The notes beneath the pieces are model-generated. The model ran no database searches. It was not told the origin of the DNA and saw only the letters and a program-made list of their open reading frames with translations. Below are positions 48,903 through 58,666 of a stretch of DNA of 64,000 nt, piece by piece; position 1 is the stretch's first letter; each line of letters opens with the position of its first letter. The translations under genes and the position numbers were made by a program. Origin of the DNA: Limnobacter thiooxidans (lineage in GTDB: Bacteria > Pseudomonadota > Gammaproteobacteria > Burkholderiales > Burkholderiaceae_B); the NCBI RefSeq assembly GCF_036323495.1, contig NZ_AP028947.1, forward strand, positions 1,364,001-1,428,000, read 5' to 3'.

Positions 48903-50069
48903 ATGGAATTGAACAAGACAACCCCTTTCAAATTGCTGATGATTGCAGCCGCTGTGTCTGCCGCTGCGGGATGTGCTTCCTACAAAGAAGCGGTCGAGGG
49001 TCAGAAAACTGCCTACAGAACGGCTGAAAAGCGTGAATTGGGTCTGGAGGTTCCTCCTGACCTAACTGCACAGTCTGCCGATGAACAGTTTCTGATTCCG
49101 GGCGAGTCAGGTTCGGGTTCTGTTTCCGCCTCTTCGTTTTACAGTGGTGGAGCAGCGCGCCCCGCGGGTGCGCGCGTTCAACCGTCCGAACCTGTCCTGG
49201 TGGACAGCAAGGATGTCAAGATCAAACGTGTGGGCAATGTGCGCTCGCTGGAAGTCAAGATGACGCCCGAGCAACTTTGGCCGAAACTGCGTGATTTCTG
49301 GAAAGAAACAGGTTTCGAGTTGGCAGTTGACGATCCGAAGATTGGTCTGATGGAAACCAATTGGGCGGAAAACCGCGCCAATATTCCATTAGACGGCTTG
49401 CGCAAGATTATTGGTACTGTGTTCGACGGTGTTTATTCCAGCAATACCCGTGACCGTTATCGCACGCGGATTGAGCCTGTTGAAGGTGGGGTGGAAATTT
49501 TCGTGACACACCGTGGCATGGAAGAAAATTACACTGATAGCAACCCGTCGCAGGCGGTAATGCAATGGATGAACCGTCCAGCAGACCCTGAGCTCGAAGC
49601 TGAAATGCTGAACCGTTTGATGGTCAAGCTGACAGGTGACGAAAAAGCAGCAGAGGCATCAGGCCGCCCGGTAGGGCAAGCCTTGATCTCGGTTCAGAAA
49701 AAGCCGGAAGGTACCGCCATTGTGTTGGCTGAAGACTTCCCTCAGGCTTGGCGCCGCGTGGGGTTCGGCTTGGACCGAGCTGGTTTCATTGTCGAGGACC
49801 GCGACCGTTCGAATGGCGTGTATTACGTGAAGTACATCCCCGACTCCGCTTCAGCCGAAGGTGAAAAAAAGGGTTTCTTCGGCAAGATCTTTGGTGGCAG
49901 CGGCAAAGGTGGTTCCAATTCGTTGAAAGCGGATCAACGTTTCCAGGTGGTTGTTGCGCCTGAAAACGACAAGTCGACAACGGTCAAATTTACCTCAGAG
50001 CGTGGTGGTGCTGTTGATGCCGCTGTTTCCGACGAAGCAGCAACGAAACTGGCTGGCAAATTGCGGTAA
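48903..50069 (+). CDS. bamC: Outer membrane protein assembly factor BamC
   Basis: A 388-residue lipoprotein of the BAM complex that inserts beta-barrel proteins into the outer membrane. The lipobox AAAGC places the lipidated cysteine near residue 24. An unstructured N-terminal segment with LEVPPDL, known to bind BamD, precedes two helix-grip domains. ATG 48903 is preferred to GTG 48894, whose AAGG site would be only two bases away. The dapA-bamC neighbourhood supports the call. Confidence 0.93.
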   Translation: MELNKTTPFKLLMIAAAVSAAAGCASYKEAVEGQKTAYRTAEKRELGLEVPPDLTAQSADEQFLIPGESGSGSVSASSFYSGGAARPAGARVQPSEPVLVDSKDVKIKRVGNVRSLEVKMTPEQLWPKLRDFWKETGFELAVDDPKIGLMETNWAENRANIPLDGLRKIIGTVFDGVYSSNTRDRYRTRIEPVEGGVEIFVTHRGMEENYTDSNPSQAVMQWMNRPADPELEAEMLNRLMVKLTGDEKAAEASGRPVGQALISVQKKPEGTAIVLAEDFPQAWRRVGFGLDRAGFIVEDRDRSNGVYYVKYIPDSASAEGEKKGFFGKIFGGSGKGGSNSLKADQRFQVVVAPENDKSTTVKFTSERGGAVDAAVSDEAATKLAGKLR

Positions 50070-50074
50070 TTGAC

Positions 50075-50893
50075 GTGAAATTTGCAAGTTTGGGCAGTGG
50101 TAGCGAAGGCAACTGCTGGTTGTTCGAGTGTGGGGCCGAAAAGGCCCCAACCCGTTTGATGGTCGACTGCGGTTTTGCGGTCAAAGAGACTGTGGCCCGG
50201 CTTGAGCGAGTCGGAATCGATCCGCAGGCTGTTGATGCCATCGTTGTGACTCACGAACATGGCGACCACATTGGTGGCGTATTCAAATTCAGCCGCAAGT
50301 TTGGAACACCGGTTTACCTTACCCACGGCACTTGGCGTGCAGCCCTGCGTTCTCGTTTAACGGAACCAGATTATCTGGAGACGGGCAGGGTGGTGTTGAT
50401 AGACAGCCACAGCCCAATCCAAATCAAAAAACTAACCCTGCACCCATTTCCTGTGCCGCATGACGCAGCTGAACCCATTCAAATGCTGATTGAATCAAGT
50501 GCTGGTTTCATTACGGGTATTCTGACCGATTGTGGCAGTGCTACAGCGCATTTGGTGGGTATGTTGAACCGTGCCCATGCCTTGATCCTGGAATCCAACC
50601 ACTGCCCGGAAATGCTGTCCAATTCACCTTACCCACCCAGTTTGAAAAAACGGGTTAGTGGGGACTACGGCCATTTGAGCAATCAGGTGGCCTGTGACAT
50701 TCTGAAAAGGCTGACTTCAGGCAACTTACGTTTCGTGGTGGCTGCCCATTTGAGCAAGACAACCAATTGTAAAGACGTGGTGCAGCAAATGTGGCACGAG
50801 GTGCTGAGCCCTCGGGGAATCGGATTCGACATTGCCTGTCAGGAAGCTGGATTTGCTTGGCGCAGCCTTGACCCAACTGCCTTTGCTGCTTGA
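50075..50893 (+). CDS. MBL-fold metallo-hydrolase (YycJ/WalJ-like)
   Basis: A 272-residue metallo-beta-lactamase-fold protein. The metal motif is THEHGDHIGG (about residues 60-69), with a further ligand region in ILESNHCPEML and the C-terminal VAAHLSKTTN. It starts MKFASLGSGSEGNCWL, a hallmark of the YycJ group, in which a role in DNA metabolism or repair has been suggested. The start codon is GTG, six bases after bamC. A terminator follows, ending the plus-strand run. Confidence 0.9.
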   Translation: MKFASLGSGSEGNCWLFECGAEKAPTRLMVDCGFAVKETVARLERVGIDPQAVDAIVVTHEHGDHIGGVFKFSRKFGTPVYLTHGTWRAALRSRLTEPDYLETGRVVLIDSHSPIQIKKLTLHPFPVPHDAAEPIQMLIESSAGFITGILTDCGSATAHLVGMLNRAHALILESNHCPEMLSNSPYPPSLKKRVSGDYGHLSNQVACDILKRLTSGNLRFVVAAHLSKTTNCKDVVQQMWHEVLSPRGIGFDIACQEAGFAWRSLDPTAFAA

Positions 50894-50950
50894 TTGGTCT
50901 GATTGTTACAAATTGACTTTTGACTCACTTCTAATTGAGACATAAAAAAA

Positions 50951-50978
50951 GCCCCAATGCTTTCGCTTGGGGCTTTTT
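50951..50978. terminator. Bidirectional terminator after the MBL gene
   Basis: GCCCCAA (50951-50957) pairs with TTGGGGC (50967-50973), flanked by seven A residues on the left and five T residues on the right. It can end both the plus-strand run and the convergent lipoprotein gene. Confidence 0.88.
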
Positions 50979-51011
50979 CATATTCAAGCGCTTGTTGAAA
51001 GCGCATTGAAA

Positions 51012-51233
51012 TTACTTCTTTTCTTCGGCTGGAGCAGCAGCTGGGTCAACTGGAGCTGGCTCAGTTGCTGGTGCTGGTTCAGCGGCTGGTGCTGCTGGTT
51101 CCATTGCAGGTGCAGCAGGAGCTTGTTCAGTCACTGCTGGTGCTGCTGGTTCAACTGGAGCTGCTTCTTCTTTCTTGCCACAAGCGGCCAAAGCAACAGC
51201 AAACAAAGATGCGATCAGAATTGAATTTTTCAT
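51012..51233 (-). CDS. Small Ala/Pro/Glu-rich lipoprotein
   Basis: A 73-residue protein. ATG 51233 has AAAGGAA upstream; an earlier in-frame ATG at 51254 lies before the ribosome site. The signal MKNSILIASLFAVALAAC ends in a lipobox with Cys18. The mature part is low-complexity: Ala, Pro and Glu in repeats such as APAAP and EPAPATEPAP. Such proteins may act as flexible wall or outer-membrane tethers, but no function can be assigned. A plus-strand terminator-like hairpin overlaps its 5' leader. Confidence 0.8.
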   Translation of the reverse strand: MKNSILIASLFAVALAACGKKEEAAPVEPAAPAVTEQAPAAPAMEPAAPAAEPAPATEPAPVDPAAAPAEEKK

Positions 51234-51259
51234 GTTTATTCCTTTTGGGGTCACGAACT

Positions 51260-51284
51260 AGGCGCCGATTCAAGCGCCTTTTTT
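51260..51284 (+). terminator. Plus-strand terminator without an upstream plus-strand gene
   Basis: AGGCGC (51260-51265) pairs with GCGCCT (51274-51279), followed by a T-run (51279-51284). Only the plus strand has the T-run. The nearest plus-strand gene already ends at the terminator at 50951. On the minus strand the hairpin would be in the 5' leader of the lipoprotein gene. Confidence 0.6.
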
Positions 51285-51471
51285 AGAGCAAATAGGCTCA
51301 CAAGAGAACCCAGAATCACCCATTTTCCTGCCGGGTGTTCAAGCACTCAAGCGGAAAACTCTGCAAATTCTAACGAATAGCCTGTCAAATTCAAGTCATT
51401 GTTTCGACCTTATTTTGGAAGCAAAATTCTATTGACTTTGCCGAGTCGTTTCAAATCCTAAATGAAATTAA

Positions 51472-52623
51472 TCACATTAGGGTTTCCACCCAACCCGCTT
51501 TTGCAAAACCAATTAAAAAATACTGGAATTCAGGATTTTTTAAAGCTTCTGCCGCGTCTGAAGGCTCCATTTCACGCTGGTTTGCGAGCATTTGCAGTTG
51601 TTTAACGGTAAGAGAAGCCTTTGGGTTGACAATCTCGCCATTGATGAAAAAAGTCTGTTCCTTGAACAACATTTTAGTTTTCATGCTCAAAGCAATCCCA
51701 CGCTCGCCTAAAACACTGATTATTTCGTGTATTTCCTGATCTTCTGTGTTGTTTACAAAATACACATGAGATTTCGGTTCTGTGAGCAAAGCGCCCATGC
51801 TGCATTGGATTTGGTGCGATTCAGCGCCGAACCGGGCCAAGGAATTCAATCCAAAATTCAGCAAGTCGTCAGGAATTTCTGCGGGGTTCTTTTGAACGCT
51901 TCTTCCCGGGTCTGAAAACAGGCAATTGGTCATCTCCGGGTCTTTGTCGATCTGATCGGCCAGATCGCGAAGAATGCCACTCAGCACCTCTGCCTGTGTG
52001 GGTGCACGAAATCCGATACTCAACGTCGAACATACGTCAACTGCCGTGCCATCGTGTCCATAGTTGGGTGGCAGGTACAACATGTCCCCCGGTTCAAGAA
52101 CAAACTCTTCAGTGGGTTTAAAGTTCTTGAGAATCTTAAGGGGTACACCTTCTTCGATTTGTTTGTCCTGCAGGGGGCCGATTCTCCAGCGCCGCTTGCC
52201 ATGCATCTGCAACAGGAATACATCATAGGAATCGTAATGCGGCCCAACACCGCCGCCGTCACTGGCCAGGCTGAGCATGACGTCGTCGAGGCGCGCATCA
52301 GGGATGAATCTGAACAATTGAAGCAGGTCATACGCTTCCGGCAGATGGTGATCGATACCCTGCACCAACACTGTCCACGCCTTCTTGTTCATGGGCGGCA
52401 ATTCTTCGAACGGACCGTGTTCCAGTGTCCAACCTGTTTTGCCATGCTGGATCAGCCGGCTTTCGATGTCTTCATCCGAGGCCATTTCCGCAATGGTGTC
52501 GAAATCACACAAGGGTTCAAAATCGGGAAAGGCTTGTCGGAACAACTTAGGTTTCTTATGCCAGTGTTCCCGCATGAACTGTTCTACGGAAAGGTCTGCA
52601 ATATGCTTGAGGGGTTTAATCAT
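51472..52623 (-). CDS. roxA: Ribosomal oxygenase RoxA (50S protein L16 arginine hydroxylase), cupin/JmjC
   Basis: A 383-residue 2-oxoglutarate and Fe(II)-dependent oxygenase of the YcfD/RoxA type, which hydroxylates an arginine of ribosomal protein L16. The double-stranded beta-helix contains the iron motif HYD in GPHYDSYDVFLLQMHGKRRW, and LEPGDMLYLPPNYGHDG gives the distal His region. A C-terminal winged-helix-like dimer part follows. The length matches E. coli YcfD (373). It is divergent from the SlyD-like gene. Confidence 0.93.
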   Translation of the reverse strand: MIKPLKHIADLSVEQFMREHWHKKPKLFRQAFPDFEPLCDFDTIAEMASDEDIESRLIQHGKTGWTLEHGPFEELPPMNKKAWTVLVQGIDHHLPEAYDLLQLFRFIPDARLDDVMLSLASDGGGVGPHYDSYDVFLLQMHGKRRWRIGPLQDKQIEEGVPLKILKNFKPTEEFVLEPGDMLYLPPNYGHDGTAVDVCSTLSIGFRAPTQAEVLSGILRDLADQIDKDPEMTNCLFSDPGRSVQKNPAEIPDDLLNFGLNSLARFGAESHQIQCSMGALLTEPKSHVYFVNNTEDQEIHEIISVLGERGIALSMKTKMLFKEQTFFINGEIVNPKASLTVKQLQMLANQREMEPSDAAEALKNPEFQYFLIGFAKAGWVETLM

Positions 52624-52640
52624 GGGCTTGTTGGTTCAAT

Positions 52641-52669
52641 TTGGGCGATTTGTGGATTACGGGTATCAT
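52641..52669 (+). promoter_or_regulatory. Candidate promoter of the SlyD-like gene
   Basis: TTGGGC (52641-52646), a 17-base spacer and TATCAT (52664-52669) resemble a sigma-70 promoter. A transcript starting near 52676 would have a leader of about 50 bases. Confidence 0.4.
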
Positions 52670-52725
52670 AGGCCACCTTAAAAGACTGCCCACTGTTGGG
52701 GCGCTGATTTCTGGAGTTATGTACG

Positions 52726-53274
52726 ATGATTGTTGAGCACGGCACGGTGGTTACCCTTGATTTTGAGCTGCGTGATGCGCAGGGTGAACTGATTCAGGAA
52801 CACGGTGGTGAGCCTATCATTTACCTGCATGGCAGTGAAAATGAAGTGTTCCCAAAACTGCAGGAAGCCGTGGACGGCAAGGTTGTGGGCGATGAAGTGT
52901 TCGTCCAGCTTGAACCTGAGGACGCCTTTGGTGATTTCGATCCCGAACTGATGCGCGTGGAAGACCTGGACAGCTTTGGTGAAGAACTGGAAATCGGCAT
53001 GCAGCTTGAAGAGGTGCCGGTTGAAGACGAGAATGAGCCAGACGAACAGGCCACTGAAGAGAACACTGGGTTTGGCCGGGTGTGGACAGTGACTGACATT
53101 GCCGAAGGCAAAGTGGTACTGGATGGTAACCATCCTTTTGCCGGTATGGCCTTGCGTTATCATCTCAAGGTATTGGATATTCGCTCAGCCAACGAGGAAG
53201 AAAAGGCGCAAGGGGCAGCAGCGCAATCCCTGTTTAGCGTGGCGCCCAACCCAGGTGCGCACAAGCTGAACTGA
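52726..53274 (+). CDS. FKBP-type peptidyl-prolyl isomerase, SlyD-like
   Basis: A 182-residue cytoplasmic protein with the SlyD arrangement: a split FKBP domain with an insert-in-flap chaperone domain. IIYLHGSENEVFPKLQEAVDGK corresponds to the active-site loop, PEDAFGDFDPELM precedes the flap, and DGNHPFAGMALRYHLKVLDI closes the fold. The insert has an acidic run of about 20 residues, and the His/Cys-rich metal-binding tail of E. coli SlyD is missing. The active-site loop departs from the usual IIPGLE, so catalytic efficiency is uncertain. It is monocistronic. Confidence 0.88.
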   Translation: MIVEHGTVVTLDFELRDAQGELIQEHGGEPIIYLHGSENEVFPKLQEAVDGKVVGDEVFVQLEPEDAFGDFDPELMRVEDLDSFGEELEIGMQLEEVPVEDENEPDEQATEENTGFGRVWTVTDIAEGKVVLDGNHPFAGMALRYHLKVLDIRSANEEEKAQGAAAQSLFSVAPNPGAHKLN

Positions 53275-53298
53275 GATACGGTAAATCAGTCAGGAAAG

Positions 53299-53322
53299 CA
53301 GCCCGACCTAGTTGTTGGGCTG
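53299..53322. terminator. Stem-loop between the convergent isomerase and phosphoesterase genes
   Basis: CAGCCCGAC (53299-53307) pairs with GTTGGGCTG (53314-53322) in a 9-bp stem with one wobble and a six-base loop. It overlaps the stop codon of the minus-strand phosphoesterase gene. T-runs are poor. Confidence 0.5.
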
Positions 53323-54315
53323 TGTGGTTTGGGCGATGCTGTTGACCTGAAAGGGCTTGTCCGTGCCTGGCGTGACGGTCACCTTGACCCAGGAGTTCAC
53401 GAAGGGGTGCCCCCAGCCCTCTAGCCGGTAAAACAGCGCGTCCGTTTCAGATGAGCCACCGAATTTTTTCAACGAGGGCCTGTCCCATTTGAAGCGGTGC
53501 GTGTCACCATGAATCAACAGCACGGGGCGCTTGGTTTGGTTGATGTATTTGACCAAACGGTTCATGAAATTCTTGTAGCCATTGTTGAACATCCCTCCAG
53601 AACCATCGATCGGATTGCCTTGAATCGCAATGACTGTTTCAGTGGGTGATCCTTGGCCTGTGCCAAATGCTTTCTCTGCTTCACTTAGCCAGGCGTTGAT
53701 GGCTTTCTCTCTTTCTTTGAAAAGGCGCTGTACCTCGGCTTTGCTGGTTTTTCTGGAGGAGGGGTGGTCCAGATCGTTGTTGCTGCCTGGAATATTCAAG
53801 CTGATGAACAGAGTGCTGCCCTGGCGCCACATCAAGTGTTCTGGAAAAGGTGCCGAGGTTTGCTGACGTACGGGGAAGTTTTGTTTGCCAAGCGAGGTTG
53901 ATTGAGCAAACGCCAATTTGCGGAGGTGCGCCAGCCGATCTTGTGAATCGAAACTACCATTTGAGTCACGGTGACAATCGGTCCATTCGTTGTCACCGGG
54001 TACGAAAAGCAGTGGCCTTTCACTGCGTTGAAGTTGTTCTATGCGACGTGCCAACAACTCATCGGTGCAGGGTTCCCCGCCGCCCTTGATGTCTCCGACG
54101 TGCAATATCCAATGCACGTTCGTATCCTGATTCATGTGTTGAATCAGGCTGTCTGTGGCTGTTTCAAGCAGGTTGTTGTAGGGCTGGTCTCCCATCAATG
54201 CAAAGCTGAATGGCGTGGCTTTGGCCTGTGTTACGGGTAACAAAGCCAGCCAGGCCACTGCGAGTGTCCAGAGCAGCACACGACAACTTTCTGGTAACCT
54301 GAATATTCCTATCAA
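53308..54315 (-). CDS. Metallophosphoesterase, exported or membrane-anchored
   Basis: A 335-residue protein with an N-terminal signal or anchor ([21 protein letters not shown]). Calcineurin-type metal motifs are present: [26 protein letters not shown] and IHGDTHRF. The start appears to be TTG 54315, whose last bases overlap the mutS stop as TTGA, so translation is coupled to mutS. The substrate is unknown; export suggests a periplasmic phosphoester. A TTG start and mutS coupling are both unusual for such a gene. Confidence 0.85.
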   Translation of the reverse strand: MIGIFRLPESCRVLLWTLAVAWLALLPVTQAKATPFSFALMGDQPYNNLLETATDSLIQHMNQDTNVHWILHVGDIKGGGEPCTDELLARRIEQLQRSERPLLFVPGDNEWTDCHRDSNGSFDSQDRLAHLRKLAFAQSTSLGKQNFPVRQQTSAPFPEHLMWRQGSTLFISLNIPGSNNDLDHPSSRKTSKAEVQRLFKEREKAINAWLSEAEKAFGTGQGSPTETVIAIQGNPIDGSGGMFNNGYKNFMNRLVKYINQTKRPVLLIHGDTHRFKWDRPSLKKFGGSSETDALFYRLEGWGHPFVNSWVKVTVTPGTDKPFQVNSIAQTTQPNN

Positions 54316-56939
54316 CCTTGTAATCCTTTCAACTGAAACACAAGCTGCAATGCATCCCTTGGACTCAGTTCATCGGGATCAGTTTCATTGAGTTTTTCGA
54401 GAATCAGGTTGATGCTGTGCGCGCTGGCTGGTGTTTCAGCTTCAGCTTGTTCAGGCGTATCAAAAAGATCGACCTGGGCGGTCATGGCGCGTTTTTCAGC
54501 TTCAAGCTGGTCCAGGCGCTTTTGGGCGTTTTTCACGACCAGGGCTGGAAGACCTGCCAGTTTGGCCACCTGCAAACCATAGCTTTGGCTTGCCGGACCA
54601 GCTTCAATGCGGTGCAAGAACACCAATTTGCCCTGGTGTTCAGTGGCCGACAAATGCACGTTGAACACGCTGTCCAGTTCATTGCCCAGTGCTGTGATTT
54701 CAAAGTAGTGGGTGGCGAACAAGGTCAGGCACTTGTTGGTGTTGGCAAGCCGCTTGGCAATTTCCCAGGCCAGTGACAGGCCGTCAAAGGTGGAAGTGCC
54801 ACGCCCGATTTCATCCATGATGACCAGGCTTTGTGGAGTGGCTTGGCGAACGATGGTTGCTGCCTCGGTCATTTCTACCATGAAGGTAGATCGACCGCCC
54901 GCCAGGTCGTCTGATGCACCGATGCGTGTGAAAATTCGATCAAGCAAGCCGATTTGGGCCGAAGCGGCTGGCACAAAGCTGCCCATGTGGGCCAGCAGTG
55001 CAATCAGCGCGGTTTGGCGCATGTACGTGCTTTTGCCGCCCATGTTGGGCCCGGTAATCAGGGCCATGTGCTTGCCGGGGTACAGGCCACAATCATTGGG
55101 GGTGAACTGTTCAACCTGCACTTCGAGCACGGGGTGGCGGCCTTGCTGAATGTTCAACAGTGCGTGGGGCACCATGTGTGGACGAACCCAATTGGCTTCA
55201 AAAGCCACCATTGCCAGCGCCGCCAGTGCGTCCAGTTCTGACAACTCTTTTGCACAACGTTGCAGAAAAGGAGTGAACTGACCCAGCCAAACCATCAGGT
55301 GTTCATAAATGACTTTTTCAAGATTCAGCGCCTTGTCTTTGGCGGACAGGGCTTTTTCCTCGAAGGCTTTCAATTCCTCGGTGATGTACCGCTCGGCGTT
55401 CTTCATGGTTTGCCGGCGGATGTAGTGCGCGGGCACCTTGTCGGCCTGGGCGCTACTCACCTCAATGTAGAAACCATGCACCCGGTTGAATTCAACTTTC
55501 AGGTTGGCAATGCCTGTGGCCTGGCGTTCCTGTTTTTCCAGTTCAATCAGGAACTGGCCGCTGCCGGTTTGAATGTTGCGCAGTTCATCGAGTTCGGCAT
55601 GGTAGCCATCCGCAATCACGCCTCCATCACGGATCAGCACAGGTGGGTTGTCGGCCAGGGCCTGCACCAGTTCCGCGAGCAGTTCTGGCGGTGATTGCAA
55701 TGCTTGCAACGCCAGATCGAACTCACCATCGCCAAAGCTGCGGATCAACTCGGCCACTTGCGGCAGTGCTTGCAGACTTTCCCGCAGGGCCAGCAGGTCG
55801 CGTGGTTTTGCGGTTTGCATGGCCACACGACTGCTGATGCGCTCAATGTCAGCCATGGCCCGAAGTGTTTTGACCAATCCGAAACAGGCAGGGTCGGGTG
55901 CACTGCCCAGCGTACCCAGCAGGTGTGCGATTTTGCCTTGCCGGGCTTCGATGTGGGCAATGTTACGCAAGGGCTCAAGGAGCCATTGCCTCAGCCTGCG
56001 GGCACCCATACCGCTGCCCGTTCTGTTCAGGCGGGAGAACAGGGTGGGTGCCGCTTCCCCTCGCAGGGTTTCGGTGAGCTCCAAGTTGCGCCGTGCTGCT
56101 TCGTCCAGTACAAGAAAGTCGCTTTCATGTTCAACCTGAATGTCTGAAACATGTTTGAACGTGTCCGTGCTGAGGTGGGTTTCCTTGGCGTACTGCAAGG
56201 CAGCACCCATGGCGGGTACCGCGAGCTTGGCATCTTGCAGTTCCAGGCTTTCAAGGTTGGCAGCCTGCAGAACCGCTTGCAAATGGGTTTGGGCAAAGCC
56301 CGCATCAAAGTGCCAAGCAGGGCGCTCAATCGTGCCGGTGATCTGGCTTTGCTGCGCCCAGTTGCGGTTGTTCACCAGCACCTCGGCTGCATTGAAGCGG
56401 CTCAGGTGTGCAGCCAGTGCGCCTGAATCGCATTCCAGTAATCGAATTGAACCAGCCGACAAAGCCAGGCATGCCACGCCCCAGTATTTGCCATCTTCCG
56501 AATACAGGCTGAGCAGGGTTTTGTTTTCCTGGTCAGGCAATAGGGTGGATTCTGTCAAAGTGCCAGGTGTGACCACCCGCGCCACTTTGCGCTCCATGGG
56601 GCCCTTGGTTGCGCCTGGGATACCGACCTGCTCGCAAATGGCCACTGAATGGCCCAGTGCAACCAGCTTGGCCAGGTATTGATCGGCTGCATGAAAGGGA
56701 ATGCCAGCCATTGGAATAGGCTGGCCAGCTGATTGACCCCTGTGTGTCAGGGTGATACGCAGTAGTTGCGCTGCCAGTTGGGCGTCATCGAAAAACAGCT
56801 CGTAGAAATCGCCCATGCGATAAAAGAGCAGCTTGTCGGGGTATTCCGCCTTGAGCGTGAGGTACTGCTGCATCATCGGCGTGTGGTTTTCAAACGCCTG
56901 TGATGCAGCCTGATTGTTGGTGTTCGCGGGCCGGGTCAA
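54312..56939 (-). CDS. mutS: DNA mismatch repair protein MutS
   Basis: An 875-residue mismatch-recognition ATPase. The Phe-x-Glu mismatch reader is Phe45-Tyr-Glu47 (GDFYELFF). The ABC ATPase has Walker [10 protein letters not shown] near residue 630, then the Walker B region [17 protein letters not shown] and helix-turn-helix dimer contacts. The C-terminal tetramer/clamp region ends in [13 protein letters not shown]. The length is typical (E. coli 853). Nearby on the minus strand are suhB upstream, which ends one base before it, and the phosphoesterase downstream. Confidence 0.97.
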   Translation of the reverse strand: MTRPANTNNQAASQAFENHTPMMQQYLTLKAEYPDKLLFYRMGDFYELFFDDAQLAAQLLRITLTHRGQSAGQPIPMAGIPFHAADQYLAKLVALGHSVAICEQVGIPGATKGPMERKVARVVTPGTLTESTLLPDQENKTLLSLYSEDGKYWGVACLALSAGSIRLLECDSGALAAHLSRFNAAEVLVNNRNWAQQSQITGTIERPAWHFDAGFAQTHLQAVLQAANLESLELQDAKLAVPAMGAALQYAKETHLSTDTFKHVSDIQVEHESDFLVLDEAARRNLELTETLRGEAAPTLFSRLNRTGSGMGARRLRQWLLEPLRNIAHIEARQGKIAHLLGTLGSAPDPACFGLVKTLRAMADIERISSRVAMQTAKPRDLLALRESLQALPQVAELIRSFGDGEFDLALQALQSPPELLAELVQALADNPPVLIRDGGVIADGYHAELDELRNIQTGSGQFLIELEKQERQATGIANLKVEFNRVHGFYIEVSSAQADKVPAHYIRRQTMKNAERYITEELKAFEEKALSAKDKALNLEKVIYEHLMVWLGQFTPFLQRCAKELSELDALAALAMVAFEANWVRPHMVPHALLNIQQGRHPVLEVQVEQFTPNDCGLYPGKHMALITGPNMGGKSTYMRQTALIALLAHMGSFVPAASAQIGLLDRIFTRIGASDDLAGGRSTFMVEMTEAATIVRQATPQSLVIMDEIGRGTSTFDGLSLAWEIAKRLANTNKCLTLFATHYFEITALGNELDSVFNVHLSATEHQGKLVFLHRIEAGPASQSYGLQVAKLAGLPALVVKNAQKRLDQLEAEKRAMTAQVDLFDTPEQAEAETPASAHSINLILEKLNETDPDELSPRDALQLVFQLKGLQG

Positions 56940-56940
56940 C

Positions 56941-57708
56941 TTACTTGAAGCTCAACAGGTATTGAAGCGCTTTGGGGTTGCCGGCAACGGCGTTGCCTGT
57001 TTCCATGTAGGTGTCATTGCCTTGTGGGTCGGTGATCAATCCACCGGCTTCAGACACCAGCAGAACACCCGTTGCCAAGTCCCAAGGCTTCAAACCAAAG
57101 CACATGTAGCCATCAAGACGGCCGCAGGCCACATAAGCCAGGTCGAGCACTGCCGAGCCGGATTTGCGGATGCCCGCTGTGCTTTCAGTCAGTGCCAGCA
57201 TCTTGCGCTTGACGCCCAGCGAGCCTTCGTTCTGACCGCTTGGAAATGCGAAACCGACCAGAAATTCATTGGGTTTGCTGCGCTTGGAGACGCGAATGCG
57301 GCGGTTGTTCAAAAACGCACCTTCACCCTTGGATGCGGTGAACAGGTCGTTTGTCGCCGGGTTGTAAACCACAGCCTGCTGCACATGGCCATGAACACGC
57401 AAGGCGATGGAAATCGCGTAGTGTGGATAGCCGTGAATGAAGTTGGCCGTGCCATCGATTGGGTCAATCACCCACTCGTAATCGGATTTGCCGGAGGCAC
57501 CGCTTTCCTCAGCTAGAATGGCGTGGTCCGGAAAAGCCTGCTTGAGAACGTCGATAATGACGCTTTCAGCAGCCTGATCGGTTTCGGTGACGAAATCGTT
57601 GGGGCCTTTGACCCCGATTTTTACCTGATCGAGGTCAAGCTCCGCTCGGTTGATGATTTTTCCCGCAGCGCGAGCGGCTTTCACCGCCACGTTCAACATC
57701 GGATGCAT
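56941..57708 (-). CDS. suhB: Inositol monophosphatase family protein SuhB
   Basis: A 255-residue Mg2+-dependent phosphatase. Metal ligands lie in ILAEESG and [14 protein letters not shown], with [15 protein letters not shown] near the C-terminus. In E. coli SuhB also joins the rRNA antitermination complex. ATG 57708 gives [16 protein letters not shown], matching E. coli SuhB, and has GAAAGGAAAGG before it; the frame is open further up but crosses the trmJ start. It is divergent from trmJ, a widely conserved pair. Confidence 0.95.
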   Translation of the reverse strand: MHPMLNVAVKAARAAGKIINRAELDLDQVKIGVKGPNDFVTETDQAAESVIIDVLKQAFPDHAILAEESGASGKSDYEWVIDPIDGTANFIHGYPHYAISIALRVHGHVQQAVVYNPATNDLFTASKGEGAFLNNRRIRVSKRSKPNEFLVGFAFPSGQNEGSLGVKRKMLALTESTAGIRKSGSAVLDLAYVACGRLDGYMCFGLKPWDLATGVLLVSEAGGLITDPQGNDTYMETGNAVAGNPKALQYLLSFK

Positions 57709-57744
57709 GGCCTTTCCTTTCAATTTGAATACGTTTAACCTGAC

Positions 57745-57775
57745 ATTATAAATGACCGCAGCCATTTCCCTTGAA
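57745..57775 (-). promoter_or_regulatory. Candidate suhB promoter
   Basis: On the minus strand TTCAAG (57775-57770), a 19-base spacer and a perfect TATAAT (57750-57745) precede suhB by about 37 bases. The elements overlap the first codons of the divergent trmJ gene. The -35 is weak and the spacing is long. Confidence 0.35.
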
Positions 57776-58573
57776 GCCATTTCAATAGTTCTTGTAAAAA
57801 CAAGTCATCCGGGCAATGTGGGTTCGGTGGCCAGGGCCATGAAAACCATGGGCTTGAGCGATTTACGACTTGTTTGCCCCAAAACAGCAGATATTTGCAG
57901 CGCTGAAGAGGCCATTTCGCTGGCAAGTGGCGCAGCCGATGTGCTGGAGAAGGCGCGTATTTATGACTCCCTGCCCGATGCGTTGGCTGACCGAAGCGTG
58001 GCTTTTGCACTGTCTGCCCGCTTGCGCGAGCTGGGGCCTGGCTTGCAAAGTCCACAAGAAGCTGCCCGAGAGGCATTGGCGTTGACGGGCCAGGGTGTGG
58101 GTGCTGCTTTTGTGTTTGGTGCCGAACGCACGGGGCTCAGCAATGACGAGTTGCTGGTGTGTAACCGGCAGGTCACCATTGCAGCGAATCCGGTTTACAG
58201 TTCCTTGAACCTGTCGCAAGCCGTGCAGATTGTGGCGTATGCCTTGCGAACTGAATGGGCCTCGGGTGTTGAAACCGTTGGTGTTGAAAGCACAGGCTCA
58301 GCATCGCTTTCCAGTGTTCTGGAGAAGGGCGACAGGCTGGCCACCGTGAAAGCTGTTGCCGATTTGCAGGCCCACTGGTTGCAAGCCATGGAGGCAGTGG
58401 ATTTCATTAACCCGGACAAGCCCAAGAAAGTGGTTCAACGCCTGGCCCGCATGCTGGCCAAAACCCCGCTTGAACAGGAAGAGGTTGACATGCTGCGCGG
58501 TTTTTTCTCGGATATCATTCGCGTGGTGGACAACCGCCTGTATCCCCATGAATTTGAGCGCAAGAAGCCCTAG
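57752..58573 (+). CDS. trmJ: tRNA (cytidine/uridine-2'-O)-methyltransferase TrmJ
   Basis: A 273-residue SPOUT-class methyltransferase that modifies position 32 of several tRNAs. The SpoU-like knot has VLVKTSHPGNVGSVARAMK near the N-terminus, FGAERTGLSNDEL in the middle and the SAM segment NPVYSSLNLSQAVQI. A C-terminal helical extension of about 90 residues is typical of TrmJ. It is divergent from suhB with only 43 bases between start codons, and cysE follows 93 bases downstream. Confidence 0.95.
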   Translation: MTAAISLEAISIVLVKTSHPGNVGSVARAMKTMGLSDLRLVCPKTADICSAEEAISLASGAADVLEKARIYDSLPDALADRSVAFALSARLRELGPGLQSPQEAAREALALTGQGVGAAFVFGAERTGLSNDELLVCNRQVTIAANPVYSSLNLSQAVQIVAYALRTEWASGVETVGVESTGSASLSSVLEKGDRLATVKAVADLQAHWLQAMEAVDFINPDKPKKVVQRLARMLAKTPLEQEEVDMLRGFFSDIIRVVDNRLYPHEFERKKP

Positions 58574-58666
58574 TGCAGCCGTGATACACTGCGGCGACGC
58601 CCTTTGGGCATTCTGCAAATCGCCATTGGCGGCTTGGCACAACCACTGATTCAAGGCTTTTCGCGC

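Noticed and set aside
51012..51233. Repeated GCTGGTGCTGCTGGTTC-type DNA as a tandem repeat or CRISPR-like array
   Set aside because: It is the coding DNA of an Ala/Pro/Glu-rich lipoprotein; units are irregular and there are no spacers.
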